Source: Phycisphaerae bacterium
GTDB lineage: Bacteria > Planctomycetota > Phycisphaerae > UBA1845 > Fen-1342
Reading direction: 5' to 3'
DNA: 12,052 bases
NCBI GenBank assembly: GCA_016935035.1
Contig: JAFGRR010000101.1
Span: 1 to 12,052, forward strand
The notes below the pieces were generated by a model. The model had not been told where the DNA came from and ran no database searches. It saw nothing but the letters and a program-made list of their open reading frames with translations. The position numbers and the translations under genes were made by a program. Within the stretch, counting starts at the first letter, position 1. Every line of letters begins with the position of its first letter. This document shows positions 1 through 7,435 of this stretch, in pieces.

Positions 1-1445
1 CCCAACGTCCGCTCGCCCAGGGCGTCCGTCACCCCGATCGCCAGCCCCAGCCGGTTGTATTCATAGCTCACGTCCGGCGTGATGTCATCATCATTAGCGT
101 ACTCGATGTCGGTCAAGTCACCGGTGTCGTCGTCATAGGTATAGGTCGTGACCACGCCGCGCGCCCAGGTGCGCGTGTGCAGTTTGCCGTCGGCGGTGTA
201 CTCGTATGCGACCGTCGAATCGTCGGCGTACTCCTTCTCGGTCAGCAGCCCGGTGGCGGCGTCAAAGGTCCACTCGGTCTCGTCGGCCGTGCCCGGACTG
301 GCCGGCCAGGTTGAGCCGCTCCAACCGCTGCCGCCGCGATACGTCTTCAGGCTGACGCGCGCGCCGTACGTGGCATCATAGCCGTACTCCGTCGGCAGCG
401 GCACGTCGCCCCAGGTGCGGAACAGCCGGCTGTGGTCGTCATAGGCGTAGCGCGTCACATTGCCGAGATCGTTCGTAACCGTCGCCACCTGCCCGGCCCC
501 GGGCGTGTCGTTGCCGTAGTAGGTGTACGTCGTGCGGTCGGCGGATTCGTCCTCGACATACTCGACCTGGCCCGTGGAGTAGTAGTGCGTGGTAACCGTG
601 TTGCCGCGGCCGTCCGTGACCGCGCTCCGCTGCCCGATGCCGTTGTAGTCATATCCGTCCCAGGCCTGAGTGCCCGGATACACCTTGACGGATGACTTGC
701 CCTGGTCGTTCGGATCGACGTAGTAGCCCTCCTCATTGTCACGCTTGGGCCATGACCACACGATCGCGGTCTCGTTCGGATCCGCCAGACACACATCCCC
801 CACACTTGCACGTATGTAACTGGCGTCGCACGGGCAGGCCTCGCCGATCGTTATTTCCATGGGCCCATCGAAGCACTTGATGTTGATACCCACGGTGTAA
901 TTCACCGGCGGATCGTCATACTCATGCCAGCACCGCGAGGAAGGGCCACAGTTGGCAGTACCGTCGTCAGCCGTTACCGTGACCTCAACATAGCCAGGCC
1001 CAGCGGCATCGAACGTCCACGTGGCACCGCCGCATCCATTGTTGAATTCGCTGTTGTCGACGATGCCCTCTGGATCTTGTGCGATCAGCCAGTCCCAGAC
1101 CCCAACACATCCGTCGTGCGGTATCCACCCGTCGCCGGGCCCGTCTATGCCATAGCCACAACACTTGTCTCCGTCGACGGCCTGCACAGCAACTGCGCCG
1201 GAGTCGCCAACGCACAGCTTTTCCGGCCAAGTGATAGACGTGATGCAGATGCCCACGTAGTCTTCGCAAGGGGCGGGTGCATTGCAATCACCCCACGGTG
1301 GTCCTTCTGGGCAGTCGAAGTGCTCACCGTGTGCCTGAATCGCGGAAAACAAGCATATGGTGGCGATTGCCGCGATGCTCGCCAACGCGACGCCTCCGCA
1401 AAGCCAACGGCTGATTCCGTGCTTAGCGCTGTCATACTCTGTCAT
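1..1445 (-). CDS. Exported Cys-rich RHS/YD-repeat protein (N-terminal part, runs off left edge)
   Basis: The frame is open for 481 codons from ATG at 1445-1443 to the window edge, so the C-terminus is missing. The start has a Shine-Dalgarno AAGGGG (1459-1454) 8 nt upstream. A signal peptide is visible: a polar start, a hydrophobic core at residues about 18-36 (VALASIAAIATICLF) and a likely cleavage after AIQA (38). Residues about 40-225 hold 15 cysteines and an Ig/PKD-like stretch (GYVEVTVTADDG, 151-162). From about residue 260 the protein is YD/RHS repeats: WDGYDYNGIGQRSAVTDGRGN, NVTRYAYDDHSRL, TTYTYDDDTGDL, VSYEYNRLGLAIGVTDALG. Known RHS proteins form large beta-cocoon shells, often carrying a variable C-terminal domain. 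Here that end is not visible, so a toxin, adhesin or structural role cannot be chosen. The family call is firm and the role is unknown. Confidence 0.93.
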   Translation of the reverse strand, partial: MTEYDSAKHGISRWLCGGVALASIAAIATICLFSAIQAHGEHFDCPEGPPWGDCNAPAPCEDYVGICITSITWPEKLCVGDSGAVAVQAVDGDKCCGYGIDGPGDGWIPHDGCVGVWDWLIAQDPEGIVDNSEFNNGCGGATWTFDAAGPGYVEVTVTADDGTANCGPSSRCWHEYDDPPVNYTVGINIKCFDGPMEITIGEACPCDASYIRASVGDVCLADPNETAIVWSWPKRDNEEGYYVDPNDQGKSSVKVYPGTQAWDGYDYNGIGQRSAVTDGRGNTVTTHYYSTGQVEYVEDESADRTTYTYYGNDTPGAGQVATVTNDLGNVTRYAYDDHSRLFRTWGDVPLPTEYGYDATYGARVSLKTYRGGSGWSGSTWPASPGTADETEWTFDAATGLLTEKEYADDSTVAYEYTADGKLHTRTWARGVVTTYTYDDDTGDLTDIEYANDDDITPDVSYEYNRLGLAIGVTDALGERTL

Positions 1446-2745
1446 TGCATCAACCCCTTGTGCTCGTGCCACTGAATCTCGCGCCTGCGGATTTCGCGTG
1501 CCCAACCACGGCCAGGACGCGCGGTGGCCGGCGACAGCCAGCATCTGCGCTGGACCAGCGACGACCGTGCGCCGCGACGCAACACGCCCGCTGGCCGTGC
1601 CGCGCTCGCGGTTGTCTGCAAACCAATTTCGCACCTTGGATCCCACGTTCTCAGGGTTTGTTTGAATGCAGATCCTATAAGTGAATCGGTTTCGACACAA
1701 GACAAACCGCGTTTTGTGCATAGGTCTCGATCACTACAGAGGCTATGTAGACGACAAGCCGTATCCTGTATTGGATCGGGAGCGTGTCACGTCGCACACA
1801 CCGACGAGACCTTGCGAACGCCGAGCGCGGGGTGTTGTGACCACCACAAGTCCGGTGTGCCCGGTCAGCCGTCCGGACACCGCCAAGTACGCAGCGTGCG
1901 GCGGAGCGCAACGCGACACTCCGAGCAACCGGCACGACACGGTCACTGGCTCCGCTCAATCGCGCAGCCACGCCGACGTTGCCTATCACCACTTGTCCAC
2001 CAAGTGATCCCACCACTAACATCCCCGCCCGCACCGCCGGCCCCGTTGATACCCGCCGACTCGGTGCAGCGCAAGCACAAACTGGCCCCTCTATCCACAT
2101 ATGACGCAAACGAAGCGCGGCGCGCTCGAGTAACTACGCTTCTTTCGGACACGCCGACCACGAATTGCACAGGCACTACCGCATTGTCGTACGTTTGACT
2201 GGCGTTGCCGCCTATCAGGGTGTCTCTCAACATGACACCTAACGCCGACTCCGCCTTGGCCGCCGACGCTCATTTCAAGCGGAGGGCACTCCACACACCC
2301 CCGCCCAACTGGGCAGGCGGCGCCGCCGTTCCCGGCTGACCCGTCAAACCGCCGTTCGTTATGAGGATCCCACCCCAATGGCAGGCCCCACCTTACTCAC
2401 CGGTTCCACGCTTGGCCGGCGGCTTTCACATCGCCTTCTGGTTGCGTCCCCAGTGACCGCAAGAGAGGAAGGGTACCTCTCGTAGTCCAATACGCAGCGG
2501 CCGTGCAGTTCTTAATCGGAATGCGCAGAAAAACACGATTGGGGTCGCGGCCATGAGCATTTCGTGCGGCCATACAGGGCGTTGCGCCGGCCAGGGCAGC
2601 AGAATCCCGGATCCACCTGCGTCCAACGAATCATCCAGTCATGTGTATAGCAGCGGTGCCTGGGCGACGGGTGTTCACTGCTCCCTGACGACCATCGGGT
2701 CACGCGGTGGCCGAGTGCCCCCCGGCGTGCTGCGAGGATCACCCC
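1446..2745. other. Gene-poor region upstream of the RHS gene
   Basis: I see no convincing gene in this stretch of about 1.3 kb. Open frames exist on both strands, but their products are rich in Arg, Ser, Cys and Pro with no recognisable fold. None has a good ribosome site and none keeps a protein-like pattern across its length. The part around 1640-1760 is less GC-rich and would suit an RHS promoter, but no clean -35/-10 pair stands out. A short hairpin, CACTTG-TCCAC-CAAGTG (1990-2006), lacks a T-tract. The region may be regulatory or decayed coding sequence. Confidence 0.6.
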
Positions 2746-2988
2746 CTAGCGTCGAGTTGACCGCTTCACGCTGCCCCGCAGGGCATCGGTCAGCCGCATC
2801 CCGAGCGTGTCGGTGATCTTCCGCAGCGTCAGCACGGTGACGTTGTATTCGCCGCGTTCGACGGCGCCGATGTAGGTGCGGTGCAGTTTGCAGTGGAAGG
2901 CCAGTTCTTCCTGCGACCAGCCGCGTTTCTCGCGGGCGCGTCGCAGGTTCTGCCCCAACCGTGCCAGCATCGGGTCCTTGACCGCCAT
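2746..2988 (-). CDS. Small XRE/Cro-family HTH transcriptional regulator
   Basis: An 80-residue protein that is almost entirely one HTH_3 (Cro/C1) domain. LGQNLRRAREKRGWSQEELA (11-30) gives helix 1 and the first HTH helix. LHRTYIGAVERGEYNVTV (35-52) gives the recognition helix and the typical ERG turn. LTLRKITDTLGMRLTDAL (53-70) completes the five-helix bundle. The GWSQEELA...LHRTYIGAVERG pattern is common in small stand-alone regulators, including controller (C) proteins of restriction-modification systems. The tail (KRSTRR) is basic. The chosen ATG (2988) has no Shine-Dalgarno. An internal ATG at 2970 (Met7) has AAGGA 4 nt upstream and would keep the whole domain. No toxin or methylase lies beside it. 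It probably represses its own promoter through the adjacent palindrome, which is inference. Confidence 0.9.
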   Translation of the reverse strand: MAVKDPMLARLGQNLRRAREKRGWSQEELAFHCKLHRTYIGAVERGEYNVTVLTLRKITDTLGMRLTDALRGSVKRSTRR

Positions 2989-3003
2989 GCCGACACTGTC
3001 GGC
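2989..3003. promoter_or_regulatory. Perfect palindrome abutting the XRE start codon, candidate operator
   Basis: GCCGACA-C-TGTCGGC has perfect 7-bp arms around one central base and ends directly against the ATG of the XRE gene. Just upstream on the minus strand are TATACA (3017-3012) and TATACT (3032-3027), either of which could be the -10. With TATACA, transcription would begin near 3005 and the palindrome would fill nearly the whole leader. That is the usual place for an autorepressor site of a small XRE protein. Binding is not shown. Confidence 0.5.
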
Positions 3004-3407
3004 CGTTGCACTGTATAGGGCGACAGAGTATAACTAGCATAAGTGGGTTGCGATGCGAACAGGATTGCCAATCCCATCCTGTGGGGATGCTGCCGATGGC
3101 CGCATCAAGTCGCTGTCAGTCGCCATTTGTCGCCTGTGGGCGGGCCGTGTCAGGCGGGCAGCGCTGATCGAATAGTCGCGTGCCGCAACCTGGGCACCCC
3201 CTTGCCGGCGTCGCCGGTGGGATGACGCACCACGCCGGATGCTGCCGTACATCAAATGTAAGGGGCTTGTGCATGTCGACACACAATTCGGGGACGACCT
3301 TGTCAGACGAGATGGTGCGTGAGCATCTGCGGGCACTCATGCCGCCGGGTGTTACCCTGGCCGACAAACTGACGGCCACGGAGAGAGTCCAGACAAAGGG
3401 GACAACC
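3004..3407. other. Divergent intergenic region between XRE and dockerin genes
   Basis: About 400 bases with no convincing gene. The left end (3006-3045) is AT-richer and carries promoter-like elements facing both ways: minus-strand TATACT/TATACA, and plus-strand TTGCAC (3006-3011) with TATAAC (3029-3034) at 17-bp spacing. A second possible start for the downstream gene, ATG at 3273 with AAGGGG 7 nt before it, lies here in the same frame as 3408. If it is used, this region also encodes a 45-residue hydrophilic extension. Confidence 0.5.
3006..3034 (+). promoter_or_regulatory. Possible promoter toward the dockerin-domain gene
   Basis: TTGCAC (3006-3011) and TATAAC (3029-3034) are separated by 17 bp. 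The -10 matches the sigma-70-type consensus at five of six bases, but the -35 only at three. It would leave a leader of more than 230 nt before the favoured start. It overlaps the AT-rich promoter zone of the divergent XRE gene, so one operator could affect both genes. Confidence 0.3.
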
Positions 3408-4547
3408 ATGTATCGCACGAATGCCATGATGAGTCGGATTCTGGGCGTTGTGATGCTCGGCGTGGGAGCAAACGTCGATGCCGTCGGCGAGCCAGTGCTT
3501 CACGACGCGCGTTTCGGAATTCAGTTGTACGCCACGTTGCCCGGACCCGTGGATGGGATCGCGTATTCAGCCGGCGGCGATTTCCCCGGCGGTATCTACG
3601 CGGCCGTGTCCGGCGGACTGAACACGATCTACTTCATTTCGGCAGCGAACACGGTGTCGTCGTTCGCGACGGGATTGCCGTACGACCACTTCGAGCCGGC
3701 CTTCGACCCGACCGGAGCGTTTGGAGGCGATTTGTACGTGGCGGCGATCGAAGACGGCTACGGCCCCGGCGACGAGATCCTGCGTATCAACAGCGTGGGC
3801 GAGGTCTCGGTCTTCTTCACGAGCGGGTTGTACCAGCTAGACCGATATGGCCACACACTCGCCTTTCCGCCATCTGGTTCGGCGTTTGATGGGTACGTCT
3901 ATGTGTCGGATTCTGAGCACGGGAACCTGAACCGATTCGACCCGTCGGGGGCGCGGAGTGGACTCGGAAGCGTCAGCAGCACCGACGATGCGGACCTCGA
4001 ATTCTCACATGGCGGGGCATGGCCGGACAATGTGTATCTCTCCGACAACCGGCGAATCAAGCGCATCACGCCGGGCGGCGCGGGCAGCACGCTCTTCTCA
4101 TGGGGAACCGAATGGAGTGCAGTGCGCTCGCTCGCATTCGGTATAGGCGACGCATTTGGCTTCGATCTGTACGCTGGCGGCGAAACCGGTGAGATTCTCA
4201 AGATCACGTCGGGGGGGATGATTGGACTGTTCGCGAGCGGCCTGGATGACACGATGATCCACGCCACCGAGTTCGGCGATCAGGAGCTCTTCGTTGGTAC
4301 GGACGCGGGGAACATCTACCGCATTTACTATGGCCCGCTTCCTTCTGATCTCAATTGTGATGGCATCGCAGACGTGTTCGATATTGACCCTTTCGTACTC
4401 GCGATCACCGCGCCCTCCGCGTACGTTGTCATGTATCCCGATTGCGATCTGAGTGCCGGCGATATGAACGCCGACGGGTTCGTGGACATCTTCGACATCG
4501 ACGGCTTTGTTCGCTGCATCACCTCCGGCGATTGCAGTGCGGGCTGA
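3408..4547 (+). CDS. Secreted beta-propeller-like protein with C-terminal dockerin-like domain
   Basis: A 379-residue protein. ATG at 3408 has AAAGGGG 6 nt upstream and opens a signal peptide: MYRTNAMMSR, then ILGVVMLGVGANVDA, with cleavage likely near residue 25-27. The body (about 40-308) has five or six degenerate repeats of about 45 residues. Their pattern is a phrase like LAF..GG.FG, then LYV, then G.ILRI, then a G-V-FASGL end, as expected of NHL/SMP-30-like propeller blades. The C-terminus has two calcium-loop repeats, DLNCDGIADVFDIDPFVLAI (314-333) and DMNADGFVDIFDIDGFVRCI (352-371), with nearby cysteines at 317, 346, 370 and 376. This matches the planctomycete dockerin-like tail. The tail probably anchors or sorts the exported protein, but its partner is unknown. 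An in-frame ATG at 3273 also has a good ribosome site. I favour 3408 because it puts the signal peptide first. Confidence 0.9.
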   Translation: MYRTNAMMSRILGVVMLGVGANVDAVGEPVLHDARFGIQLYATLPGPVDGIAYSAGGDFPGGIYAAVSGGLNTIYFISAANTVSSFATGLPYDHFEPAFDPTGAFGGDLYVAAIEDGYGPGDEILRINSVGEVSVFFTSGLYQLDRYGHTLAFPPSGSAFDGYVYVSDSEHGNLNRFDPSGARSGLGSVSSTDDADLEFSHGGAWPDNVYLSDNRRIKRITPGGAGSTLFSWGTEWSAVRSLAFGIGDAFGFDLYAGGETGEILKITSGGMIGLFASGLDDTMIHATEFGDQELFVGTDAGNIYRIYYGPLPSDLNCDGIADVFDIDPFVLAITAPSAYVVMYPDCDLSAGDMNADGFVDIFDIDGFVRCITSGDCSAG

Positions 4548-4599
4548 CGAGATGACGTAGGATCGCGCTCCGCGCCGCATCGGCTCGGCTACCACTTCT

Positions 4600-4627
4600 G
4601 GCGACCATCGCGCTGCCGCTGGTCGCC
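4600..4627 (+). terminator. Terminator-like hairpin after the dockerin gene
   Basis: GGCGACCA (4600-4607) and TGGTCGCC (4620-4627) pair perfectly over 8 bp around a 12-nt loop, 53 nt past the stop codon. The T-run is short and late (GGTTTTA, about 10 nt after the stem), so intrinsic termination is plausible but weak. Confidence 0.35.
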
Positions 4628-4725
4628 GCTGGCCTGGTTTTACGCATGCGTACGCGCGGAATGCCGCCGGCAATTCAGCGACCAAGAACTCATGCGGCAA
4701 TATCTGGCACGCCGTCAGGCAACTC

Positions 4726-4741
4726 CTGACCCCAGGGTCAG
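4726..4741. repeat. CTGACCC-CA-GGGTCAG near-palindrome
   Basis: Seven-bp perfect arms flank two central bases. The same TGACCC/GGGTCA core recurs as a longer, perfect palindrome at 7436-7453, on the other side of the paralogue operon and the basic-protein gene. Related TGACCCC motifs occur as REP-like or insertion-end sequences in many genomes (from memory). No transposase is visible here. Confidence 0.5.
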
Positions 4742-4762
4742 ATCGCGTCCTACACCGATTCG

Positions 4763-4806
4763 CTGACACAAACCCCGACTTCTCTTTAGCTATCAGCAAG
4801 TGTCAG
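4763..4806. repeat. Spaced inverted repeat CTGACAC...GTGTCAG
   Basis: CTGACAC (4763-4769) is perfectly inverted as GTGTCAG (4800-4806), with 30 nt between them. The right arm ends 45 bp before the extended -10 of the paralogue operon. It could be a two-half-site operator upstream of that promoter, or chance. A compact version, TGACACGCGTGTCA, occurs at 7524-7537. Confidence 0.3.
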
Positions 4807-4851
4807 GTGTGGGTATGCGCCGAGAATTCGCATCTGTCTTGCCTTGTGCCT

Positions 4852-4860
4852 TGCTATAAT
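4852..4860 (+). promoter_or_regulatory. Extended -10 promoter for the paralogue operon
   Basis: TGCTATAAT is a consensus -10 with the TGn extension, 41 bp upstream of the first start codon. No good -35 is present at 16-18 bp, as is usual for extended -10 promoters. Transcription would start near 4867, giving a short AT-rich leader with GGAG at 4891-4894. Confidence 0.6.
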
Positions 4861-4901
4861 TGCGGCCATCACTAAACGTTGTCCTTTTTTGGAGATATAC
4901 G

Positions 4902-5786
4902 ATGGTACCAGAAAATGACCCACTCCCTCCCCTGGATATGCCGGCCGATCAATACAACCCCTTGACCAAGCGCTGGGACCACGCACTTCAGCTATGCGAG
5001 TCTGGTATTACACCATCCTCGATTACTGACCCGTATCTGCGTGGTGCAGTGGGCCTAATCCGCGCGGCCGTTGCCACGCAACCCACTACACCCAGGCGTT
5101 ACCGCATAATCTACGATGCGGCCCGTATCTTCCACAAAGCACAGCGCGAGCGCTGGTTGATCGAGGCCCTGCTGCTCGGCGGCGCGACACCGGAGGACAT
5201 TGCACACCGGTGTCGCATCCCGGCGACGATCGTGGACTGCTACCGTGCTCTATTCTTCGATTTCGACCCGGCGCAAATGTCCGCGCAATTTGTGTTCTGC
5301 AACCTCCTGCGCCGCAACCTGATCAACGGCCCTGAGCAGATCCGCGATATCGTCTGGAAGGTGATCGCCTATGTATGTGGCAACGAATTGTTCCTCGCGT
5401 GGCTCAGGCCCGACGCTAGATTCCCAAGTCAGCAGCGCAAAGAACTGGAGCAACTGATCCTGCGTTATGTGCTCACCAATCTCGTGGGTGCGGCATTCCA
5501 ACTTAAGCCCACGCCGGAGACCACCGTGCCACTAATGGCCCGGGCCGCACGCGGCTGCTTTGCGTCCGGTGAACAGCGCGATGAGGACAACACACGCCTG
5601 GAACAAATGATGGCCGGCCTCAAAAGCAGCTGGGAGTCCCTGTTTTACGGTCTCGCCGATTATCAGGCCCGGTTGGCCAAAGAGGCTCGTACGCCGGATG
5701 AGCAACTGCGCGCCAAGATCCTGGGGTACATAATCGACCCCACCAAGGGGCATGACGCGCTGCCAACGCGGGAACCGCCACAATGA
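4902..5786 (+). CDS. Uncharacterised HTH-like protein, first of a paralogous pair
   Basis: A 294-residue protein with no signal peptide or membrane segment. ATG at 4902 follows GGAG by 7 nt. The in-frame TTG at 4860 lies inside the promoter and is rejected. I do not recognise a named family. Residues about 86-120 (IEALLLGGATPEDIAHRCRI, then IVDCYRALFFDF) look like a helix-turn-helix of the 'G-x-(S/T)-x-E-D-I' kind, ending in a YRALFFD motif. Residues about 150-200 are helical and Leu-rich. A conserved tail, LRAKILGYIIDP (269-280), is followed by a short polar end. All three blocks recur in the next gene: EAMILAGVSEEDI with YEAVFYD, the K-IA-G middle block, and QRIIDYVINGP. The stop codon is 7 nt before the next start and the two are surely co-transcribed. 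It is probably a cytosolic DNA-binding or scaffold protein, by inference only. Confidence 0.85.
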   Translation: MVPENDPLPPLDMPADQYNPLTKRWDHALQLCESGITPSSITDPYLRGAVGLIRAAVATQPTTPRRYRIIYDAARIFHKAQRERWLIEALLLGGATPEDIAHRCRIPATIVDCYRALFFDFDPAQMSAQFVFCNLLRRNLINGPEQIRDIVWKVIAYVCGNELFLAWLRPDARFPSQQRKELEQLILRYVLTNLVGAAFQLKPTPETTVPLMARAARGCFASGEQRDEDNTRLEQMMAGLKSSWESLFYGLADYQARLAKEARTPDEQLRAKILGYIIDPTKGHDALPTREPPQ

Positions 5787-5793
5787 GGTAGTT

Positions 5794-6639
5794 ATGGACA
5801 ATCGGCTACAACCCAAGGACCCGGATTGGCGCTGGCAGTTGGCTCGCGCGTACGCGGATGAAACATACCTGCCACGGCGACATCGGCGTGATGGTTTGCT
5901 GCGCCGGGCACACCAGTACTATCGAAGCCTGCGCACCACGGACGGCGGGATCAATGCGATCCACCACCTGCGCAAGTTGTATCCGAACATCGCCGATGCC
6001 CATGTTATTTACGGCCATGCCCGCCACATAGCCAACCATGTGGAGGCCATGATCCTGGCCGGTGTGTCAGAGGAGGACATACGCAAGGCGTATCCGCAGC
6101 TATCTCGAAATGCCCTGGCGTTTTACGAGGCCGTGTTCTATGACGTGCGGCAGCACAAGGACGACGCCTGGCTGGAGGCGCTGCCGTCTGAGACCGCTTC
6201 TGTCGACAGTACCGGGCAGACCTTGAAGGCCATTGCCCTCCTGGGCGGGGCAGACTTGCTGCAGACCTTCATCAACGCCCGCGCCAAGTTCGCGCCCAAG
6301 CACTGGCGACTATTGCAGGACTTGATTGAGGATCAGGTGCTGCGGTTGGCAACGTTATCCGCGATAGCTGGGCATCAAAACGCGAGTAGTTTCTCAGCCC
6401 AGATCGCCGCGTGCACTAAATTGACGCAGTCGTGGATGGACGCCGGTTCACAGAGTCTCGTGACACAAACTGAGGATGGTGTTGCTGATTTCATTCAGAC
6501 CGTCGGCAGTATGATCGGTGACAAACTCGTCATGGACGATCCGGGGTTCGAAGGACCGGTCGCCATGCCATCTCCGCACGAGGAGTCCGGACAGAGGATC
6601 ATCGACTACGTCATCAATGGCCCTGCGGAGACGCCTTAG
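5794..6639 (+). CDS. Uncharacterised HTH-like protein, second of a paralogous pair
   Basis: A 281-residue protein. ATG at 5794 has GAGG (5785-5788) 5 nt upstream, overlapping the TGA of the preceding gene, so translation may be coupled. The N-terminal about 60 residues are rich in Arg, His and Tyr (YLPRRHRRDGLLRRAHQYY) and differ from the partner. Residues about 83-118 (VEAMILAGVSEEDIRKAY, then FYEAVFYDV) match the partner's HTH-like block. Residues 144-190 (LKAIALLGG, AKFAPKHW, LIEDQVL) match its helical middle. The end, RIIDYVINGP (268-277), matches its YIIDP tail. The similarity is spread along the whole length but low, which suggests an old duplication and divided roles, perhaps a heteromer. 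No catalytic motif is seen. No terminator is evident after the stop. Confidence 0.85.
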   Translation: MDNRLQPKDPDWRWQLARAYADETYLPRRHRRDGLLRRAHQYYRSLRTTDGGINAIHHLRKLYPNIADAHVIYGHARHIANHVEAMILAGVSEEDIRKAYPQLSRNALAFYEAVFYDVRQHKDDAWLEALPSETASVDSTGQTLKAIALLGGADLLQTFINARAKFAPKHWRLLQDLIEDQVLRLATLSAIAGHQNASSFSAQIAACTKLTQSWMDAGSQSLVTQTEDGVADFIQTVGSMIGDKLVMDDPGFEGPVAMPSPHEESGQRIIDYVINGPAETP

Positions 6640-6846
6640 AACCAGTTCCTCAGTCCTGCCATTTCCAGTGTCCTGTACGCCCGGCGTCCTGAACGGCTCG
6701 GGGTCTACTGGTGCGCCGTGCTGATGTGACACCCCAGAGACCCGGCCCTAAATCGGCTCTGGCCGTTACAGTCGCATCGGCGCCTGTCCCCCAACTGATT
6801 CAACGGCCAAGCAGCGCGACACGCAGACGCCTGCCCCGACGCCTGC

Positions 6847-7425
6847 TCAGCTGGAACCTGGCGCGTGTTCCCAACTCAAGAGACCAGCGACTGTCTCGGC
6901 CGGGGACCAGGCTGCCGGTGGGGCGTTTTTCCGCGGTCGACCGCCGCGTCGACGCTGTTCACGCATCGCCAGCCAGGCTGGCAGGTTCAGAGCCACCACG
7001 AGCAATTGTCGGAAATCCCCGCCTGTGGCATGAAACAACTCAAGTAACGCCCGTCGGTCGCGCGGCCTCAGGGCCGGTGCCAACCGCCGCACAGCTGCGC
7101 AAACCCGCCGAGCATCCTCGTCGGCGGCGCGGTCCGGACGTCGACCGCCCTGCAGCGCTACAAGTTCGCGCCGGAGCACGGGCAGATCCTCGGGGTGCGC
7201 CCCGTGAATCGTCACCGAACGCTGACGCGCACCGCGCGACCCATCGCCCTCGCGGTAGCGCGCGATCAGCCGGTGTTTGCCACTTGGTAAGCGTTCCGCG
7301 TGAATCGAGCCACTGCGCTCCAGTGCCGGGTGCTTCGCCAGTAGTCCACGCAGGACCGAACGCGGATTGTCAGCGGTGCTATACATACCCCCATTGTACG
7401 GTGTGTCGCACAAACCCGAGGCCAC
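6847..7425 (-). CDS. Basic protein of unknown function, possible DNA-binding
   Basis: The frame runs 192 residues from GTG at 7425. An in-frame ATG at 7386 would give 179 residues. Neither start has a well-spaced Shine-Dalgarno (GGGGGT sits only against the ATG). I do not recognise the family. Residues about 36-73 (SGSIHAERLPSGKHRLIARY, then RQRSVTIHG) read like a three-stranded sheet of the arm-type/AP2-like DNA-binding sort found at integrase N-termini. The middle is Arg-rich and helical (RRVCAAVRRLAPALRPRDRR). Residues about 161-169 (RRGGRPRKN) contain a GRPRK AT-hook-like motif. It lies on the same strand as mcrBC, 234 bp beyond mcrC with a hairpin between, so it could be a read-through third gene. 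An 18-bp palindrome lies 10 bp upstream. Coding is likely and function is open. Confidence 0.65.
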   Translation of the reverse strand: MASGLCDTPYNGGMYSTADNPRSVLRGLLAKHPALERSGSIHAERLPSGKHRLIARYREGDGSRGARQRSVTIHGAHPEDLPVLRRELVALQGGRRPDRAADEDARRVCAAVRRLAPALRPRDRRALLELFHATGGDFRQLLVVALNLPAWLAMREQRRRGGRPRKNAPPAAWSPAETVAGLLSWEHAPGSS

Positions 7426-7435
7426 CTATCGCAAC

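Larger units (their letters stand above)
4548..4901. other. Intergenic region between dockerin gene and paralogue operon
   Basis: No gene is supported in these 354 bases. They hold, in order: a terminator-like hairpin (4600-4627), a near-palindrome of the CTGACCC/GGGTCAG type (4726-4741), a spaced inverted repeat CTGACAC/GTGTCAG (4763-4806) and an extended -10 promoter (4852-4860). The long reverse-strand frame crossing the left part lies opposite the well-supported dockerin gene. Confidence 0.6.

Noticed and set aside
1990..2006. Hairpin CACTTG-TCCAC-CAAGTG as a terminator
   Set aside because: There is no T-run on either strand and no gene ending nearby.
1524..2198. Forward open frame of 224 codons in the gene-poor region
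   Set aside because: The composition is Arg, Ser, Cys and His-rich and irregular, with no ribosome site and no recognisable segment. It looks like random reading of GC-rich DNA.
4098..4799. Reverse-strand open frame of 233 codons
   Set aside because: Most of it lies opposite the well-supported dockerin-domain gene, and its product has no recognisable fold or ribosome site.
4891..4904. GGAGATATACG before ATG resembles the leader of common expression vectors
   Set aside because: Only this short ribosome-site stretch is alike. The sequence on both sides is ordinary genomic DNA with a native promoter, so cloning-vector contamination is unlikely.
6826..6845. GACGCCTG repeated twice with CCCC between, as part of a repeat array
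   Set aside because: There are only two copies and no further periodicity, so it is not a CRISPR or tandem array.
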